Source: Microvirga ossetica (lineage in GTDB: Bacteria; Pseudomonadota; Alphaproteobacteria; Rhizobiales; Beijerinckiaceae). Taken from it: DNA of 64,000 nt. Positions 16,666 through 25,176 of this stretch are shown in pieces (position 1 is the first letter of the stretch; every line of letters starts with the position of its first letter). Both the position numbers and the translations under genes were made by a program. Under the pieces are notes generated by a model that searched no databases, was not told the origin of the DNA, and saw only the letters and a program-made list of their open reading frames with translations. The DNA lies in NCBI RefSeq assembly GCF_002741015.1, contig NZ_CP016616.1:4862501-4926500 (forward strand), given 5' to 3'.

Positions 16666-17643
16666 TCAGTCTCCGCTCTCGCCTCGATCCCGCCGCACGC
16701 AGCGAAAGCCGATATGGCTCGTCGACGTGTCGACGGGATGCGGGTGGCGGGCGGCGGGGCGATAGCGGCGGCAGTAATTCGGCGCGCAGAGATGCGAGCC
16801 TCCCTTCACGACCTTCCGTGGAATCCTGACCTCCGGCTGGCGCGGATCGTAGCTGTTGTCCTCACGTCCCCCGCGCGGGTTCTCGGGGATGCAGCAGGCC
16901 TTCGGCGCATCCTCGGGATGCTTCGGGGCATACCAGTCGTTCGTCCATTCCCAGACATTGCCGATCATGTCCGACAGGCCATAGCCGTTCGGCGGGAACG
17001 TGCCGACGGGCGAGGTGCGCTCGTAGCCATCGATCATGGTGTTCTGGAACGGAAATTCCCCCTGCCAGGTGTTGGCCATCTGCCGTCCGCCGGGCGCCAG
17101 TTCGTCGCCCCAGGCATATTCGGTTCCCTCGAGGCCGCCGCGGGCGGCGAATTCCCATTCGGCCTCGGTGGCTAAGTCCTTGCCGGCCCAGCGTGCATAG
17201 GCGAGGGCGTCCGTGTAGCTGACATGGACGACCGGATGGTCCTCCAGCCCTTTAAGATTGCTGTTCGGCCCGAGGGGCCGCTTCCAGGTGACGCCGAAGG
17301 CGAAGATCCACCATTGGCTCCAGTCGCGCAGATCGACGGGATGCTGCGGCGGCGTGAACAGCAGGGAGCCGGCGCGCAGCATCTCGCGCTTGGCGCCGGG
17401 ATAATCCTTCGCATCGGGGATCGTCTCGGCGGTGGTGACGTGGCCCGTCGCCAGAACGAAAGCCTTGAACTGGCGGTTCGTGACCGGGGCGGCGTCCATC
17501 CAGAACCCGTCGACGGTGACGCGATGGACGGGAGCCTCCTCGGGATAATGGTCGTTCGATCCCATGGGGAAGGTGCCGCCAGGGATCCAGATCATGCCGC
17601 TGCCGGCAGTCGAAGGTTTTTGGGGAACGACGGAGTGCTTCAT
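16666..17643 (-). CDS. Formylglycine-generating enzyme (SUMF1 family, sulfatase maturase)
   Basis: A 325-residue FGE-sulfatase family protein that oxidises the active-site cysteine of sulfatases to C-alpha-formylglycine using O2 and copper. It starts FGE-like (MIWIPGGTFPMGSNDHYPEE), contains TNRQFKAFVLATGHVTTAE, LATEAEWEFAARGGLEGTEY and YGLSDMIGNVWEWTNDWY, and keeps both redox/copper cysteines in GGSHLCAPNYCRRYRPAAR (C286 and C291, the five-residue spacing of the human enzyme), followed by STSHIGFRC. It has no signal peptide, so it works in the cytoplasm and must act before Tat export of the sulfatase encoded opposite. It is the last gene of the minus-strand MoxR/vWA operon, about 50 bases after the TPR gene. 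Confidence 0.92.
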   Translation of the reverse strand: MKHSVVPQKPSTAGSGMIWIPGGTFPMGSNDHYPEEAPVHRVTVDGFWMDAAPVTNRQFKAFVLATGHVTTAETIPDAKDYPGAKREMLRAGSLLFTPPQHPVDLRDWSQWWIFAFGVTWKRPLGPNSNLKGLEDHPVVHVSYTDALAYARWAGKDLATEAEWEFAARGGLEGTEYAWGDELAPGGRQMANTWQGEFPFQNTMIDGYERTSPVGTFPPNGYGLSDMIGNVWEWTNDWYAPKHPEDAPKACCIPENPRGGREDNSYDPRQPEVRIPRKVVKGGSHLCAPNYCRRYRPAARHPHPVDTSTSHIGFRCVRRDRGESGD

Positions 17644-17695
17644 GGATGCGGCACCGGATTGGGAAATGATTGAGACAAGTCAGTGCAAATGCGCA

Positions 17696-18364
17696 TCATG
17701 GCTTGGCTCCGTCAGGCGGGGTGGATTGGTTCTGAAGCTGGTAGGCGAATTTCGAGCGCAGGAAGTCGGCAGGTTTCGTCTGGACCCCGCGCAGCCACAG
17801 CGCCCGGACCGCCTCGTCGGACATGGGCTCGCCGCCTGCCGTCTGATCGTCCTTGCCTTCGCCCTTCGGCTTGTTCGGATCGAAGACGACCTCGTCCGGT
17901 TTCGAGTCCGTGTTGCCCGTGTCGCCGCCGGTCGTTTTCATGCGCTCGGCGCGCAGCTTCGCCAGAACACGGTTGGATTCGGCCTCCGCCCATCCCGGAC
18001 GGAGTTCGAGCGCCCGGTCGTAGCGGCCGACTGCGTTGTCGTACTGGCCGAGCATCACGAGGGCGTTGCCCTGATCGTAGGCGGCCTCAGCCGTGTCGAG
18101 GGCTGCGAGCACCTGCGCCGCATCCTTGAATTCCCCTGCGCGGAACAGGGCGACGCCGCGCCACAAGGGATCCGCGAAGGAATCCGCGGCCTCCTTGTAG
18201 CGCTCGTGGCGCATGGCCCAGGCGCCGCGCTGGTCGGGTGTCAGCAGCATGTTACGCCAGCCGGTCATAAAGCCGAGCACGATGAACGCCACCGCCACGG
18301 CGCAAGCGATCGCCGCATAGGCGTGGCGCGTCAGAAGCGAGATCGATCGGTTGATCGCGTGCAT
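17696..18364 (-). CDS. BatC-like TPR membrane protein
   Basis: A 222-residue protein with an N-terminal transmembrane helix (AAIACAVAVAFIVLGFMTGW) and tetratricopeptide repeats on the far side (about residues 60-145), including AAYDQGNALVMLGQYDNAVG and YDRALELRPGWAEAESNR. A charged low-complexity region (about 150-190) and a short C-terminal segment follow. This is the layout of BatC/BatE proteins, scaffold partners of BatA/BatB. I start at ATG 18364 (MHAINRSISL), just after the vWA gene's stop at 18370; an earlier ATG inside that gene would add 25 residues without family character. Confidence 0.8.
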   Translation of the reverse strand: MHAINRSISLLTRHAYAAIACAVAVAFIVLGFMTGWRNMLLTPDQRGAWAMRHERYKEAADSFADPLWRGVALFRAGEFKDAAQVLAALDTAEAAYDQGNALVMLGQYDNAVGRYDRALELRPGWAEAESNRVLAKLRAERMKTTGGDTGNTDSKPDEVVFDPNKPKGEGKDDQTAGGEPMSDEAVRALWLRGVQTKPADFLRSKFAYQLQNQSTPPDGAKP

Positions 18365-18369
18365 CCGCC

Positions 18370-19308
18370 TCAACTCCCCAAGACCCAGCCGCGCCGGAAC
18401 CAGGCAAGGGCGAAGAGGGCGATCAGCGGCGTCAGCCAATAGCCTGCCTCCTGCCAGCGCTCGCCTTCGCCGGCGACGTCGCTCACAACCGTGGCCCGGT
18501 CGAGCCGTGCGGCGACATTGTCCACATCGGAGCGGTCGGGTGCTATAGCCTCCAGCGTGGCGTCCATCGCGGAGGCCGCGGATTGCAGGCTCTCCTCCGT
18601 GTCAAGACGGGAGGGTGGAACGGCGGCCCAGAGGGTGGTATCGAACCGCACGGCGTCGTTCGCTGCGTTCCGCAAAAGCGCCACCTGTTCCGGTGCGACG
18701 CCATCCGCCATCACCAGGATCGACCCGCCCTTGCCGGCATCGCGCAGCACGCCCGCGGCGAGGCTGGCGGCCTGCGCGAGGCTGTCGCCCGGCATGGGCA
18801 TGATCTCGGGTGACAGGGCTTGGGCCATGGCAACCACCACATCCTTGTCCGGTGTCGGCGGCAGGACAAGGTGAACCGATCCGGCATAGGCGACAAGCCC
18901 CGTCGAAGCACCTTCCCGTATTGCCAAGAGATCCGAGAGCTTCTGCACGGAGCGCACGAGGCGGCTCGGTGCCAGATCCTCCGCCTTCATGGACGGTGCC
19001 ACCTTGACGACCACCATCACCGGCGGGCGGGCATCGGCGAAGGGCGAGGGTTCCCGCTTCCAGGTCGGCCCGGCGAGCGCGACAATGCCGAGACACCAGG
19101 CCAGCAGAAGCACGTCATGCGGCATGAGGCGGGATTGGCTGTCGCCGCCGATGGTCAGCGCGCGCAGAATCGCGGGATCGATCACGCTCGCCCATCGGGC
19201 GCTCGTATCGGACCGGCGCCGAAGATGCCACCACAGGAGCGCTGCGGGCAGGAGCAGCAGCAGCCACCAGGGCCGCAGACAATGGAAGGAGACCAGGGCC
19301 GCGCTCAT
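18370..19308 (-). CDS. BatB-like vWA membrane protein with a degenerate MIDAS
   Basis: A 312-residue inner-membrane protein: two N-terminal hydrophobic segments (WWLLLLLPAALLWWHL and MPHDVLLLAWCLGIVALAG), a von Willebrand factor A domain (about 95-265) and a C-terminal helix (WLTPLIALFALAWF). In the vWA domain the metal-site motif DxSxS is replaced by VVVKVAPSMKAEDL, with Val in place of the first Asp, while the later part (GGSILVMADGVAPEQ) keeps a recognisable threonine/aspartate strand. Metal-dependent ligand binding is therefore doubtful, and a structural partnership with the intact vWA protein encoded just upstream is more likely. The start overlaps the end of that gene by four bases. Confidence 0.85.
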   Translation of the reverse strand: MSAALVSFHCLRPWWLLLLLPAALLWWHLRRRSDTSARWASVIDPAILRALTIGGDSQSRLMPHDVLLLAWCLGIVALAGPTWKREPSPFADARPPVMVVVKVAPSMKAEDLAPSRLVRSVQKLSDLLAIREGASTGLVAYAGSVHLVLPPTPDKDVVVAMAQALSPEIMPMPGDSLAQAASLAAGVLRDAGKGGSILVMADGVAPEQVALLRNAANDAVRFDTTLWAAVPPSRLDTEESLQSAASAMDATLEAIAPDRSDVDNVAARLDRATVVSDVAGEGERWQEAGYWLTPLIALFALAWFRRGWVLGS

Positions 19309-20312
19309 GAGAGCGCCTCCTGCCGCCTGGACGCCGCCGCCGAGCTGCGGCCTCGGAGCAGGATGACGCAGGCCGCTCCCATGCCGAGGAGAATTCCCGC
19401 CGCGAGCGGCACCCAGTAGAGGTCTCTTTTCGGGCGATAGGAGATTGTCTCGATGCGCCGCGTCTCGATCTCGTCGAGGCGCCGGTAGATGCCTTCGAGC
19501 TGCTCCCGGTCGAGCGCGCGGTAGAAGCCGCCGCCGGTTCGCTCCGCCACGTCCTTGAGGGCAGCCTCGTCGAGCTTCTCCTCGCCGGCGGCGGTCGGGT
19601 CGCCGATGGCGATGGTGTGGATGACGATGCCGCGATCCTTGGCAATGCCCGCGGCCTCGCCCGGCGGCACCTTGCTCGCCGTATCGTTGCCGTCGGTGAG
19701 CGCAATCATCGTCTTCGTTTTCACGGTCGATGCGTCGAACAGAGAGATGCCGAGCCCGATGGCGTCGCCGAAGGCGGTGCGCGGACCCGCCATGCCGACC
19801 GCCGTATCCTGCACAAGCCGGCGCGCCAGCGTCAGGTCGGTCGTGAACGGCACCAGCGTGAAAGGTGAATCGCCGAAGACCACCACACCGATCCGGTCTC
19901 CCTGGCGGCGCGCAACGAAAGCGTCGAGCACCGCTTTCAGCGCCGCAAGCCGGTCGACCGTCTGGCCCTGCGCGTTCACGAAATCCTTGGTGTCCATGGA
20001 GGCGGAGAGATCCACCAGGAGCAGCATGTCACGGGTCGGCAGGTCACGGTGGAGCGGGGGCTCGATCCATTGCGGACGCATCAGCGCCGCGAGCGACAGC
20101 ACCCAGCAGGCGATGAGAACCGCCATGCGGCCCGCACCCCTGCGGGCCGTGATCGTGCCGCTTCCCGGCACCTGTCCGGTGAGGGACACGAGCGTCTTGA
20201 AGAAGGGCACGCGCAATCCGGCGCGCGCTTGCACATGGGGAGGCACGAACCGGTACACGAACCAGGGCAGGGGCAGCAGCAGCGCGAGCCAGGGATAGGC
20301 GAAGGTGAGCAT
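19305..20312 (-). CDS. BatA-like vWA membrane protein
   Basis: A 335-residue protein with two N-terminal membrane segments (FAYPWLALLLPLPWFVYRF and AVLIACWVLSLAALM), a vWA domain and a C-terminal helix (DLYWVPLAAGILLGMGAACV). The MIDAS is complete: DLSASMDTKD, a conserved Thr in PRTAFGDAIGLG, and ALTDGNDTAS. BatA proteins are held in the inner membrane with the vWA domain in the periplasm and work with MoxR ATPases in aerotolerance or stress-linked functions that remain poorly defined. I start at ATG 20312 (MLTFAYPWLA), two bases from the DUF4381 stop; upstream ATGs lie inside that gene. Confidence 0.88.
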   Translation of the reverse strand: MLTFAYPWLALLLPLPWFVYRFVPPHVQARAGLRVPFFKTLVSLTGQVPGSGTITARRGAGRMAVLIACWVLSLAALMRPQWIEPPLHRDLPTRDMLLLVDLSASMDTKDFVNAQGQTVDRLAALKAVLDAFVARRQGDRIGVVVFGDSPFTLVPFTTDLTLARRLVQDTAVGMAGPRTAFGDAIGLGISLFDASTVKTKTMIALTDGNDTASKVPPGEAAGIAKDRGIVIHTIAIGDPTAAGEEKLDEAALKDVAERTGGGFYRALDREQLEGIYRRLDEIETRRIETISYRPKRDLYWVPLAAGILLGMGAACVILLRGRSSAAASRRQEALS

Positions 20313-20313
20313 G

Positions 20314-20778
20314 CTATCCGTCCCGCGCGCGATGCTTGCGGAGCCATCGCCTGGCATCGGCGACGGCCCTGTCCAAATCCCCGGATGTCGGGCCCGCGCC
20401 TGTCGAATATGCAAGGCCCGGAAGAAGCCGGGCGGGGCCGGAGGTGAAGACGCTCGTGCGGCCCGTTCGGTCAAGAAAGCCCAGGAATGCATCGCCGCTC
20501 AGGGAAGCGACATTCTCGCGCCCATAGGCGGCCATCGCCGCTCGTTTGAGCAGCGGCATGACGCCCGTCATGTCTGTCAGTCCGTCGAGTTCCCGGATGG
20601 CCTCTCGCCGATAGGCATTGGCCTGGTAGTGCCGGAAGGCGCGGAGGGATGCCACGATGGCGGCGGCAAGCAGGCCGGCTAAAAGGATCCAGATGCCGGG
20701 CGCCAGCGGCCACCACGGGATCGTGACGGGCATGACGATGTCACGCAGATTGGCGAGGTCGGCAGGATCGCCGGTCAT
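20314..20778 (-). CDS. DUF4381 family membrane protein
   Basis: A 154-residue protein of the DUF4381 family, regularly found between DUF58 and vWA genes in MoxR operons. After a short N-terminus (LANLRDIVMPVTIPWWPLAP) a single transmembrane helix follows (GIWILLAGLLAAAIVASLRA), then a soluble region with YRREAIRELDGLTDMTGVMP and a conserved WLRKHR end. It overlaps DUF58 (ATGA type) and is followed by the BatA-like gene after one base, so these proteins are presumably made in fixed proportion. Function unknown; position indicates a membrane anchor or adaptor in the complex. Confidence 0.85.
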   Translation of the reverse strand: MTGDPADLANLRDIVMPVTIPWWPLAPGIWILLAGLLAAAIVASLRAFRHYQANAYRREAIRELDGLTDMTGVMPLLKRAAMAAYGRENVASLSGDAFLGFLDRTGRTSVFTSGPARLLPGLAYSTGAGPTSGDLDRAVADARRWLRKHRARDG

Positions 20779-21758
20779 GGTGAAGCCCCTCCACGAACGG
20801 AATGCGCGACCTTGCGTCCGAGCAACTCGCGCAGCTGTTCGATTGGGTCGAGATCCGCCCTGATCGGCAGCACCGGAATCGAGCGCTTGCGTGAAAACCC
20901 TTCGATCCGGCTGCGCCGCTCCTGGAAGGCTTGCGCGAACCCGCGCCTGAGTCCCGAGGCACCCGTGTCGATCTCGATCTGCCCTTCTGCCTCGGCCACG
21001 ACCGCCGGGCCGATCTGCGGAAGGCCTGCCTCGAGCGGATCGTAGACGAAGATGCTCAGCACGTCGTTATGGGCAGTGAGTGCGGTCACGCGCTCCACGG
21101 TCGCCTCGTCCGCCCCGGCAGCATCGGTGATCAGGCAAAGAAGCCCATCGTGCTTCAGGAAAGTGGCGGCATGCTGAAGAGCCGTGTTGAAAGCCTCGGG
21201 CCGCGACGCTGCGAGGATACTGCCCGGCAGCTTCCGGTTTGCGCGCACGACCGCGTCGATGACGGCGAGCGCCCCGGCATCCCGGGCCTGCGGCTTGATC
21301 GTTTCCACTTCGTCGTCCGAGAACACGACGGCGCCGATCCGGTCTCCGAGCGATGTCACCCGCCAGGCGGAGGCTGCCGCGATCTCGGCGGCCACGACCG
21401 ATTTCGTGGCACGGCGGCTGCCGAAGAACATCGACAGGCGCTGGTCCACGAGCAGCATCACGGCCCGGTCGCGCTCCTCCGTATAGACGCGGACGAATGG
21501 GTCGCGCAGGCGCGCCGTCGCATTCCAGTCGATGGTGCGGGTATCGTCGCCGGGATAGTAGGGGCGCAGCTCCTCGAAATTCAGGCCGCGGCCGCGAAGG
21601 CGCGACGCGTGACGCCCGGTGAGGATGCTGTGCACGGGCTGGCGCGGCAGGAAGCTGAAGCCCCTTGCTTTGTGGCGCATGCGGGCGAGCTCATCCGTCG
21701 TCACCATGATCCGGCCCTGACCGCCGGTGGGGGAGCGCGAGGTTTCGACTGAAGCCAA
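20775..21758 (-). CDS. DUF58 domain protein
   Basis: A 327-residue DUF58 protein, the usual companion of MoxR ATPases. The signature is present: GRHASRLRGRGLNFEELRPY followed by YPGDDTRTIDWNATARLRDP and VRVYTEERDR. The C-terminal part has a vWA-like fold (MLLVDQRLSMFFG), with Gln-Arg where many relatives have a second acidic position. The start at 21758 is a TTG, supported by GGGAGGTG six bases upstream; the next internal ATG (21707) has no such site. No signal peptide. It lies 19 bases after moxR. DUF58 proteins are thought to be substrates or adaptors of MoxR. Confidence 0.9.
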   Translation of the reverse strand: MASVETSRSPTGGQGRIMVTTDELARMRHKARGFSFLPRQPVHSILTGRHASRLRGRGLNFEELRPYYPGDDTRTIDWNATARLRDPFVRVYTEERDRAVMLLVDQRLSMFFGSRRATKSVVAAEIAAASAWRVTSLGDRIGAVVFSDDEVETIKPQARDAGALAVIDAVVRANRKLPGSILAASRPEAFNTALQHAATFLKHDGLLCLITDAAGADEATVERVTALTAHNDVLSIFVYDPLEAGLPQIGPAVVAEAEGQIEIDTGASGLRRGFAQAFQERRSRIEGFSRKRSIPVLPIRADLDPIEQLRELLGRKVAHSVRGGASP

Positions 21759-21777
21759 CCGTCACCTCCCTGTCTCG

Positions 21778-22797
21778 TCAGGCCGCGACGGCGACCTGAC
21801 GGATGATCTCGTCGATCACGTCGTCGACCCTGATGCCGTCGGCGGTCGCCTCGTAGCTCAACGAAATGCGATGGCGCAGGCAGTCATGGGCGATGGCCTG
21901 CACATCCTCCGGCACGACATAGTCGCGTCCCTGAAGCCAGGCCTGAACCCGTGACGTCCGGTCGAGGGCGAGCGAACCGCGCGGGCTGGCGCCGATGGCG
22001 ATCCACTGCTTGAGCTTGTCGCCGTATTCCGATGGACGACGCGTCGCCGCGATCAGGCCGACCATGTAGGTCTCGATGGCCTCGGCGGAGGTAATGCGGT
22101 CGATCTCCTTGCGCGCATCGAAGATGGCCTGCTGCGGGATCTTCGGCGGGGGAGCGGAGGCGCTCCCGCCTGCATTCTCCTCGCGCACGAGGCGCAGCAC
22201 CTTCACCTCGTCCACATCGCTCGGATAATCGATGTGCACATGCATCAGGAAGCGGTCCATCTGCGCTTCCGGCAGGGGATAGGTGCCCTCCTGCTCGATG
22301 GGATTTTCGGTGGCCAGCACCATGAACAGGTCCGGCAGCTTGTAGCGCTTGCCGGCCACCGTCACCTGCCGCTCCTCCATGGCCTCGAGCAGGGCGGACT
22401 GGACTTTCGCCGGCGCGCGGTTGATCTCGTCGGCGAGCACGAGATTGCCGAAGACAGGACCCTGCCGGAACTCGAACGTGCCGCCGCCCTGTCCGTCGCT
22501 GCGATAGATCTCGCCGCCGGTCACGTCCGAAGGCAGGAGATCGGGCGTGAACTGGATGCGGCTGAAATCGGCTTCGAGATTCTGCGCGAGGCTCTTGATT
22601 GCCCGGGTCTTGGCGAGGCCGGGGAGGCCCTCGATCAGCACGTTGCCGTTGGCGAGGAGGGCGGCGATCAAGCGTGCCACCACCCGTTCCTGCCCGATGA
22701 TCGCCTGGTTCACCCGCGACTGAAGGTCGAGAATCGCCTCGCGCGCGGGCCGGCCGGGCCGGTCGCCGCCTTCAGGCTCGGCGCGATCGGCGCTCAT
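21778..22797 (-). CDS. MoxR-family AAA+ ATPase
   Basis: A 339-residue AAA+ ATPase of the MoxR family, chaperone-like ATPases that remodel or insert cofactors into partner proteins carrying vWA domains. Visible motifs: Walker A EGLPGLAKTRAIKSLA, TPDLLPSDVTGGEIY, Walker B NLVLADEINRAPAKVQ, sensor 1 VLATENPIEQEGTYPLPEAQ with the arginine finger region DRFLMH, and sensor 2 IAIGASPRGSLALDR. The start is ATG 22797 (MSADRAEPEG), overlapping the stop of the upstream small secreted protein gene. It heads the catalytic part of the operon moxR-DUF58-DUF4381-batA-batB-TPR-FGE. Confidence 0.95.
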   Translation of the reverse strand: MSADRAEPEGGDRPGRPAREAILDLQSRVNQAIIGQERVVARLIAALLANGNVLIEGLPGLAKTRAIKSLAQNLEADFSRIQFTPDLLPSDVTGGEIYRSDGQGGGTFEFRQGPVFGNLVLADEINRAPAKVQSALLEAMEERQVTVAGKRYKLPDLFMVLATENPIEQEGTYPLPEAQMDRFLMHVHIDYPSDVDEVKVLRLVREENAGGSASAPPPKIPQQAIFDARKEIDRITSAEAIETYMVGLIAATRRPSEYGDKLKQWIAIGASPRGSLALDRTSRVQAWLQGRDYVVPEDVQAIAHDCLRHRISLSYEATADGIRVDDVIDEIIRQVAVAA

Positions 22798-23249
22798 CAG
22801 GGGCACGCGTCCCAGAAGCCCTGCGTCCGCTGCGTGTTCGTATAATACCAGCAATAGCCGGGCGCGGGGGCGGGCGTGGTGACGTAGGCGGTGGCCGCTG
22901 CCGCAGTCACGAAGCCGACGGCCGCTCCTGCGGCGACCGCCGCGCCGGGACGCCACCAATAGCCCGGCGGGCGAACCCATGAGCGGGCGACCGGGCGGGC
23001 GACGGGCACAGGACGATAGCCCGGCCGAGCGACGGCGGCGCCGCGTCCTGCAACGACCCCGCCGCGCGGCCCGTGGGCGACGAAGCCCCCGCGCGCGGCG
23101 CCGCCCCGGCGATGCTGGACCATCTCGATGGGGGCCAGGTTCGTGTCCGCAGGCGCGCCGATGCCAGGGAAGGGGGCCGCCTTCGCAGGAGGCGACTGCA
23201 GCGATAGAACGGCAAGAAGAACGGCCGCGCCCAAGGTGGCGATTTTCAT
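22797..23249 (-). CDS. Gly/Ala/Pro-rich secreted protein at head of MoxR operon
   Basis: A 150-residue protein with a signal peptide (MKIATLGAAVLLAVLSL, cleavage after PAKA likely). A low-complexity Gly/Arg/Pro region follows (GGAARGGFVAHGPRGG and PGYRPVPVARPVARSWV), then a hydrophobic alanine-rich segment (AAVAAGAAVGFVTAAAATAY) and a C-terminus with two cysteines (PGYCWYYTNTQRTQGFWDAC). Similar short proteins ending in a YCWYYT…GFWD-type motif are common as rhizobial hypotheticals. Its stop overlaps the moxR start, so it is translationally coupled to the operon. Function unknown; an envelope location is clear from the signal peptide. Confidence 0.75.
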   Translation of the reverse strand: MKIATLGAAVLLAVLSLQSPPAKAAPFPGIGAPADTNLAPIEMVQHRRGGAARGGFVAHGPRGGVVAGRGAAVARPGYRPVPVARPVARSWVRPPGYWWRPGAAVAAGAAVGFVTAAAATAYVTTPAPAPGYCWYYTNTQRTQGFWDACP

Positions 23250-23559
23250 GACAGAGCTCCCTCAGGTTCGAGCCGATAAGCCTTCGGAGAAGGCGTAAGA
23301 ACCCGTTTTCCGAAACCGGGAGCTTAGACGGGCCGCGCGAAATCAAAAATCGGGGAAACACCTGAGACGGGCGGGGGTAAACCACTGAGCCGGGAGCGGG
23401 AGGGACAATCGGCGACTGCGCGCTCGCGACCGGCCTACCGATCAAGCAGAGTTCAACACCGCACAGGTTTTTGTGTCATGGACATGGCTCTCCCGGCGGC
23501 TATGTGAGAGCCGAGCGCGGCATCCTTTTCTGCCTATCGCTCAACATGGAGAGAAGATC
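23250..23559. other. Divergent intergenic region
   Basis: About 310 bases separate the minus-strand MoxR operon from the plus-strand Bug receptor gene and should hold both promoters. A short inverted repeat (CCCGTTTTCCGAAACCGGG, 23302-23320) is visible. I see no further gene, tRNA or riboswitch-like element. Confidence 0.45.
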
Positions 23560-24549
23560 GTGATCAAAGCAACCCGACGCCGAGCCCTCCTTGCCGGTGG
23601 AGCCCTCCTGGCCGGGACTGTCCTTAGCCTTGCACCAGCTTCGGCCCAATCCTATCCCACCCGTCCGATCACCATGGTCGTGCCCTTCGCAGCCGGCGGT
23701 TCCACCGATGTGGTCGCCCGCATCATCGCCCAGAAGATGTCCGAGAGCCTGGGGCAGTCGGTCATCATCGAGAACGTCGCCGGAGCGGGCGGGAGTACCG
23801 GCGCGGCCCGCGTCGCCAAGGCCGAGCCCGACGGCTACACGATCCTGATGGGCACGGTCGCAACGCATGCGCTCAATCCGCTGATGCTCAAGCGCAAGCC
23901 CTACGACGCGGTGACGGATTTCGCTCCCGTGTCGCTGCTGGTGATCGTGCCCAATGTGCTGGTGGTCAATCCCAGTCTGCCGGCAAAGACCGTGCCGGAG
24001 CTGATCGCGCTGCTGAAGGCCGACCCGGCCAAGTACAACTATGCGTCGTCCGGCGTCGGCACGCCGCTGCACCTCTCCGGCGAGCTCTTCAAGAGCATGG
24101 CCAAGGTCTCGATGCAGCACATCGCCTATCGCGGCTCCGGTCCCGCACTCAACGACGTGGTGGCCGGCCAGGTGCCGATCATGTTCGACAATCTGCCCTC
24201 GGCCTCCGAGTTCATCCGGGCGGGCACGCTGCGCGGGATCGCGGTGACGACCAAGGAGCGGGCGCCGTCCTTCCCCGACATGCCGACGATCGCCGAGGGC
24301 GGGCTTGCAGGCTATGAGACCTATACCTGGAACGCCCTGTTCGCTCCGCCCAAGACCCCGAAGGAGGTCATCGACCGGCTGAATGCCGAGGCCCTCAAGG
24401 CCGTGAAGGACCCGGCCGTGCAGGAGCGGCTGAAGACCTTCAGCGCCACGGTGGTCGGCTCGACCCCGGAGGCCCTCGGCGAGCACGTCAAGACCGAGAT
24501 CGCCAAGTGGACGCCGGTCGTGAAGGAGGCGGGCGTTCAGATCGACTGA
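23560..24549 (+). CDS. Bug/TctC-family tripartite tricarboxylate transporter receptor
   Basis: A 329-residue periplasmic solute-binding protein of the Bug (TctC) family, which captures carboxylates or related small molecules. The signal peptide (TRRRALLAGGALLAGTVLSL then APASAQ) is followed by YPTRPITMVVPFAAGGSTDV, family-typical GQSVIIENVAGAGGSTGAA and the C-terminal WNALFAPPKTPKEVIDRLNA. I use the GTG at 23560 because GGAG lies eight bases upstream and the signal peptide begins there. No TctA/TctB membrane genes are nearby, a usual situation for the many orphan Bug receptors of proteobacteria. The ligand cannot be read from the sequence. Confidence 0.92.
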   Translation: MIKATRRRALLAGGALLAGTVLSLAPASAQSYPTRPITMVVPFAAGGSTDVVARIIAQKMSESLGQSVIIENVAGAGGSTGAARVAKAEPDGYTILMGTVATHALNPLMLKRKPYDAVTDFAPVSLLVIVPNVLVVNPSLPAKTVPELIALLKADPAKYNYASSGVGTPLHLSGELFKSMAKVSMQHIAYRGSGPALNDVVAGQVPIMFDNLPSASEFIRAGTLRGIAVTTKERAPSFPDMPTIAEGGLAGYETYTWNALFAPPKTPKEVIDRLNAEALKAVKDPAVQERLKTFSATVVGSTPEALGEHVKTEIAKWTPVVKEAGVQID

Positions 24550-24679
24550 TCGAACACCTGCCGCTTCTGCGCAAAAGAGCACCTCCCTGCAAAGGCTCCT
24601 CGTTGGGAGGTGCAAAAAAGCTTTGCTTTGCGGTCAGCGTCCTGAGATGTCTAGGCATGTTCTCTTGGGAGCCCCAAAC

Positions 24680-24976
24680 ATGCGCAATGCGGCTATCGTT
24701 GCAGTTCTGACAATCGGATTGACCGGCCAGGCTACGGCCCAAAGCAACCCGGCGCCGGCAAACGGCGCTGTGGCCGCAAGCCGGTCGGAAATGCGAGAGC
24801 TCATCGAGGCGACGCAGGCGGCCGCAAAGGCATCCCGCGAGAATGTCGATTACGCCCGCGTCGTCCCGGACCTTCTCTACCAGATCCTGACGAAACTCGA
24901 CAAAATCGAGACCAAGCTCGACAAGGTCGAGACGACCCTGAAAGAGACTCAGGCAGCTGCTGCCAGGAGACGCTAG
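24680..24976 (+). CDS. Small secreted coiled-coil protein
   Basis: A 98-residue protein with a signal peptide (RNAAIVAVLTIGLTGQATAQ) and a mostly helical mature part: ASRSEMRELIEATQAAAKAS, then the heptad-like ILTKLDKIETKLDKVETTLK, which should form a short coiled coil. The start at ATG 24680 is where the signal peptide begins; the in-frame extension upstream is not protein-like. It lies 130 bases after the Bug receptor gene. I do not recognise a family; a small periplasmic oligomer is the most that can be said. Confidence 0.65.
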   Translation: MRNAAIVAVLTIGLTGQATAQSNPAPANGAVAASRSEMRELIEATQAAAKASRENVDYARVVPDLLYQILTKLDKIETKLDKVETTLKETQAAAARRR

Positions 24977-25176
24977 GGGTTATCGCTGCCCTTTAGATCG
25001 CAGCGGTTTCGTCGCCGGAAACCAAGACCAATTGCTAGAAGGATTGGTCGTAAAACCGGGTTACCGTCCTCACGGTCGTGGGAGGGCTGTACTGTCATAT
25101 GTCTAAATTCGGCGAATTGGGATGTTGAACCTGCGAGGCGCGCTACGACCAATACAGCGAAGCGTTTGATTTGAAG

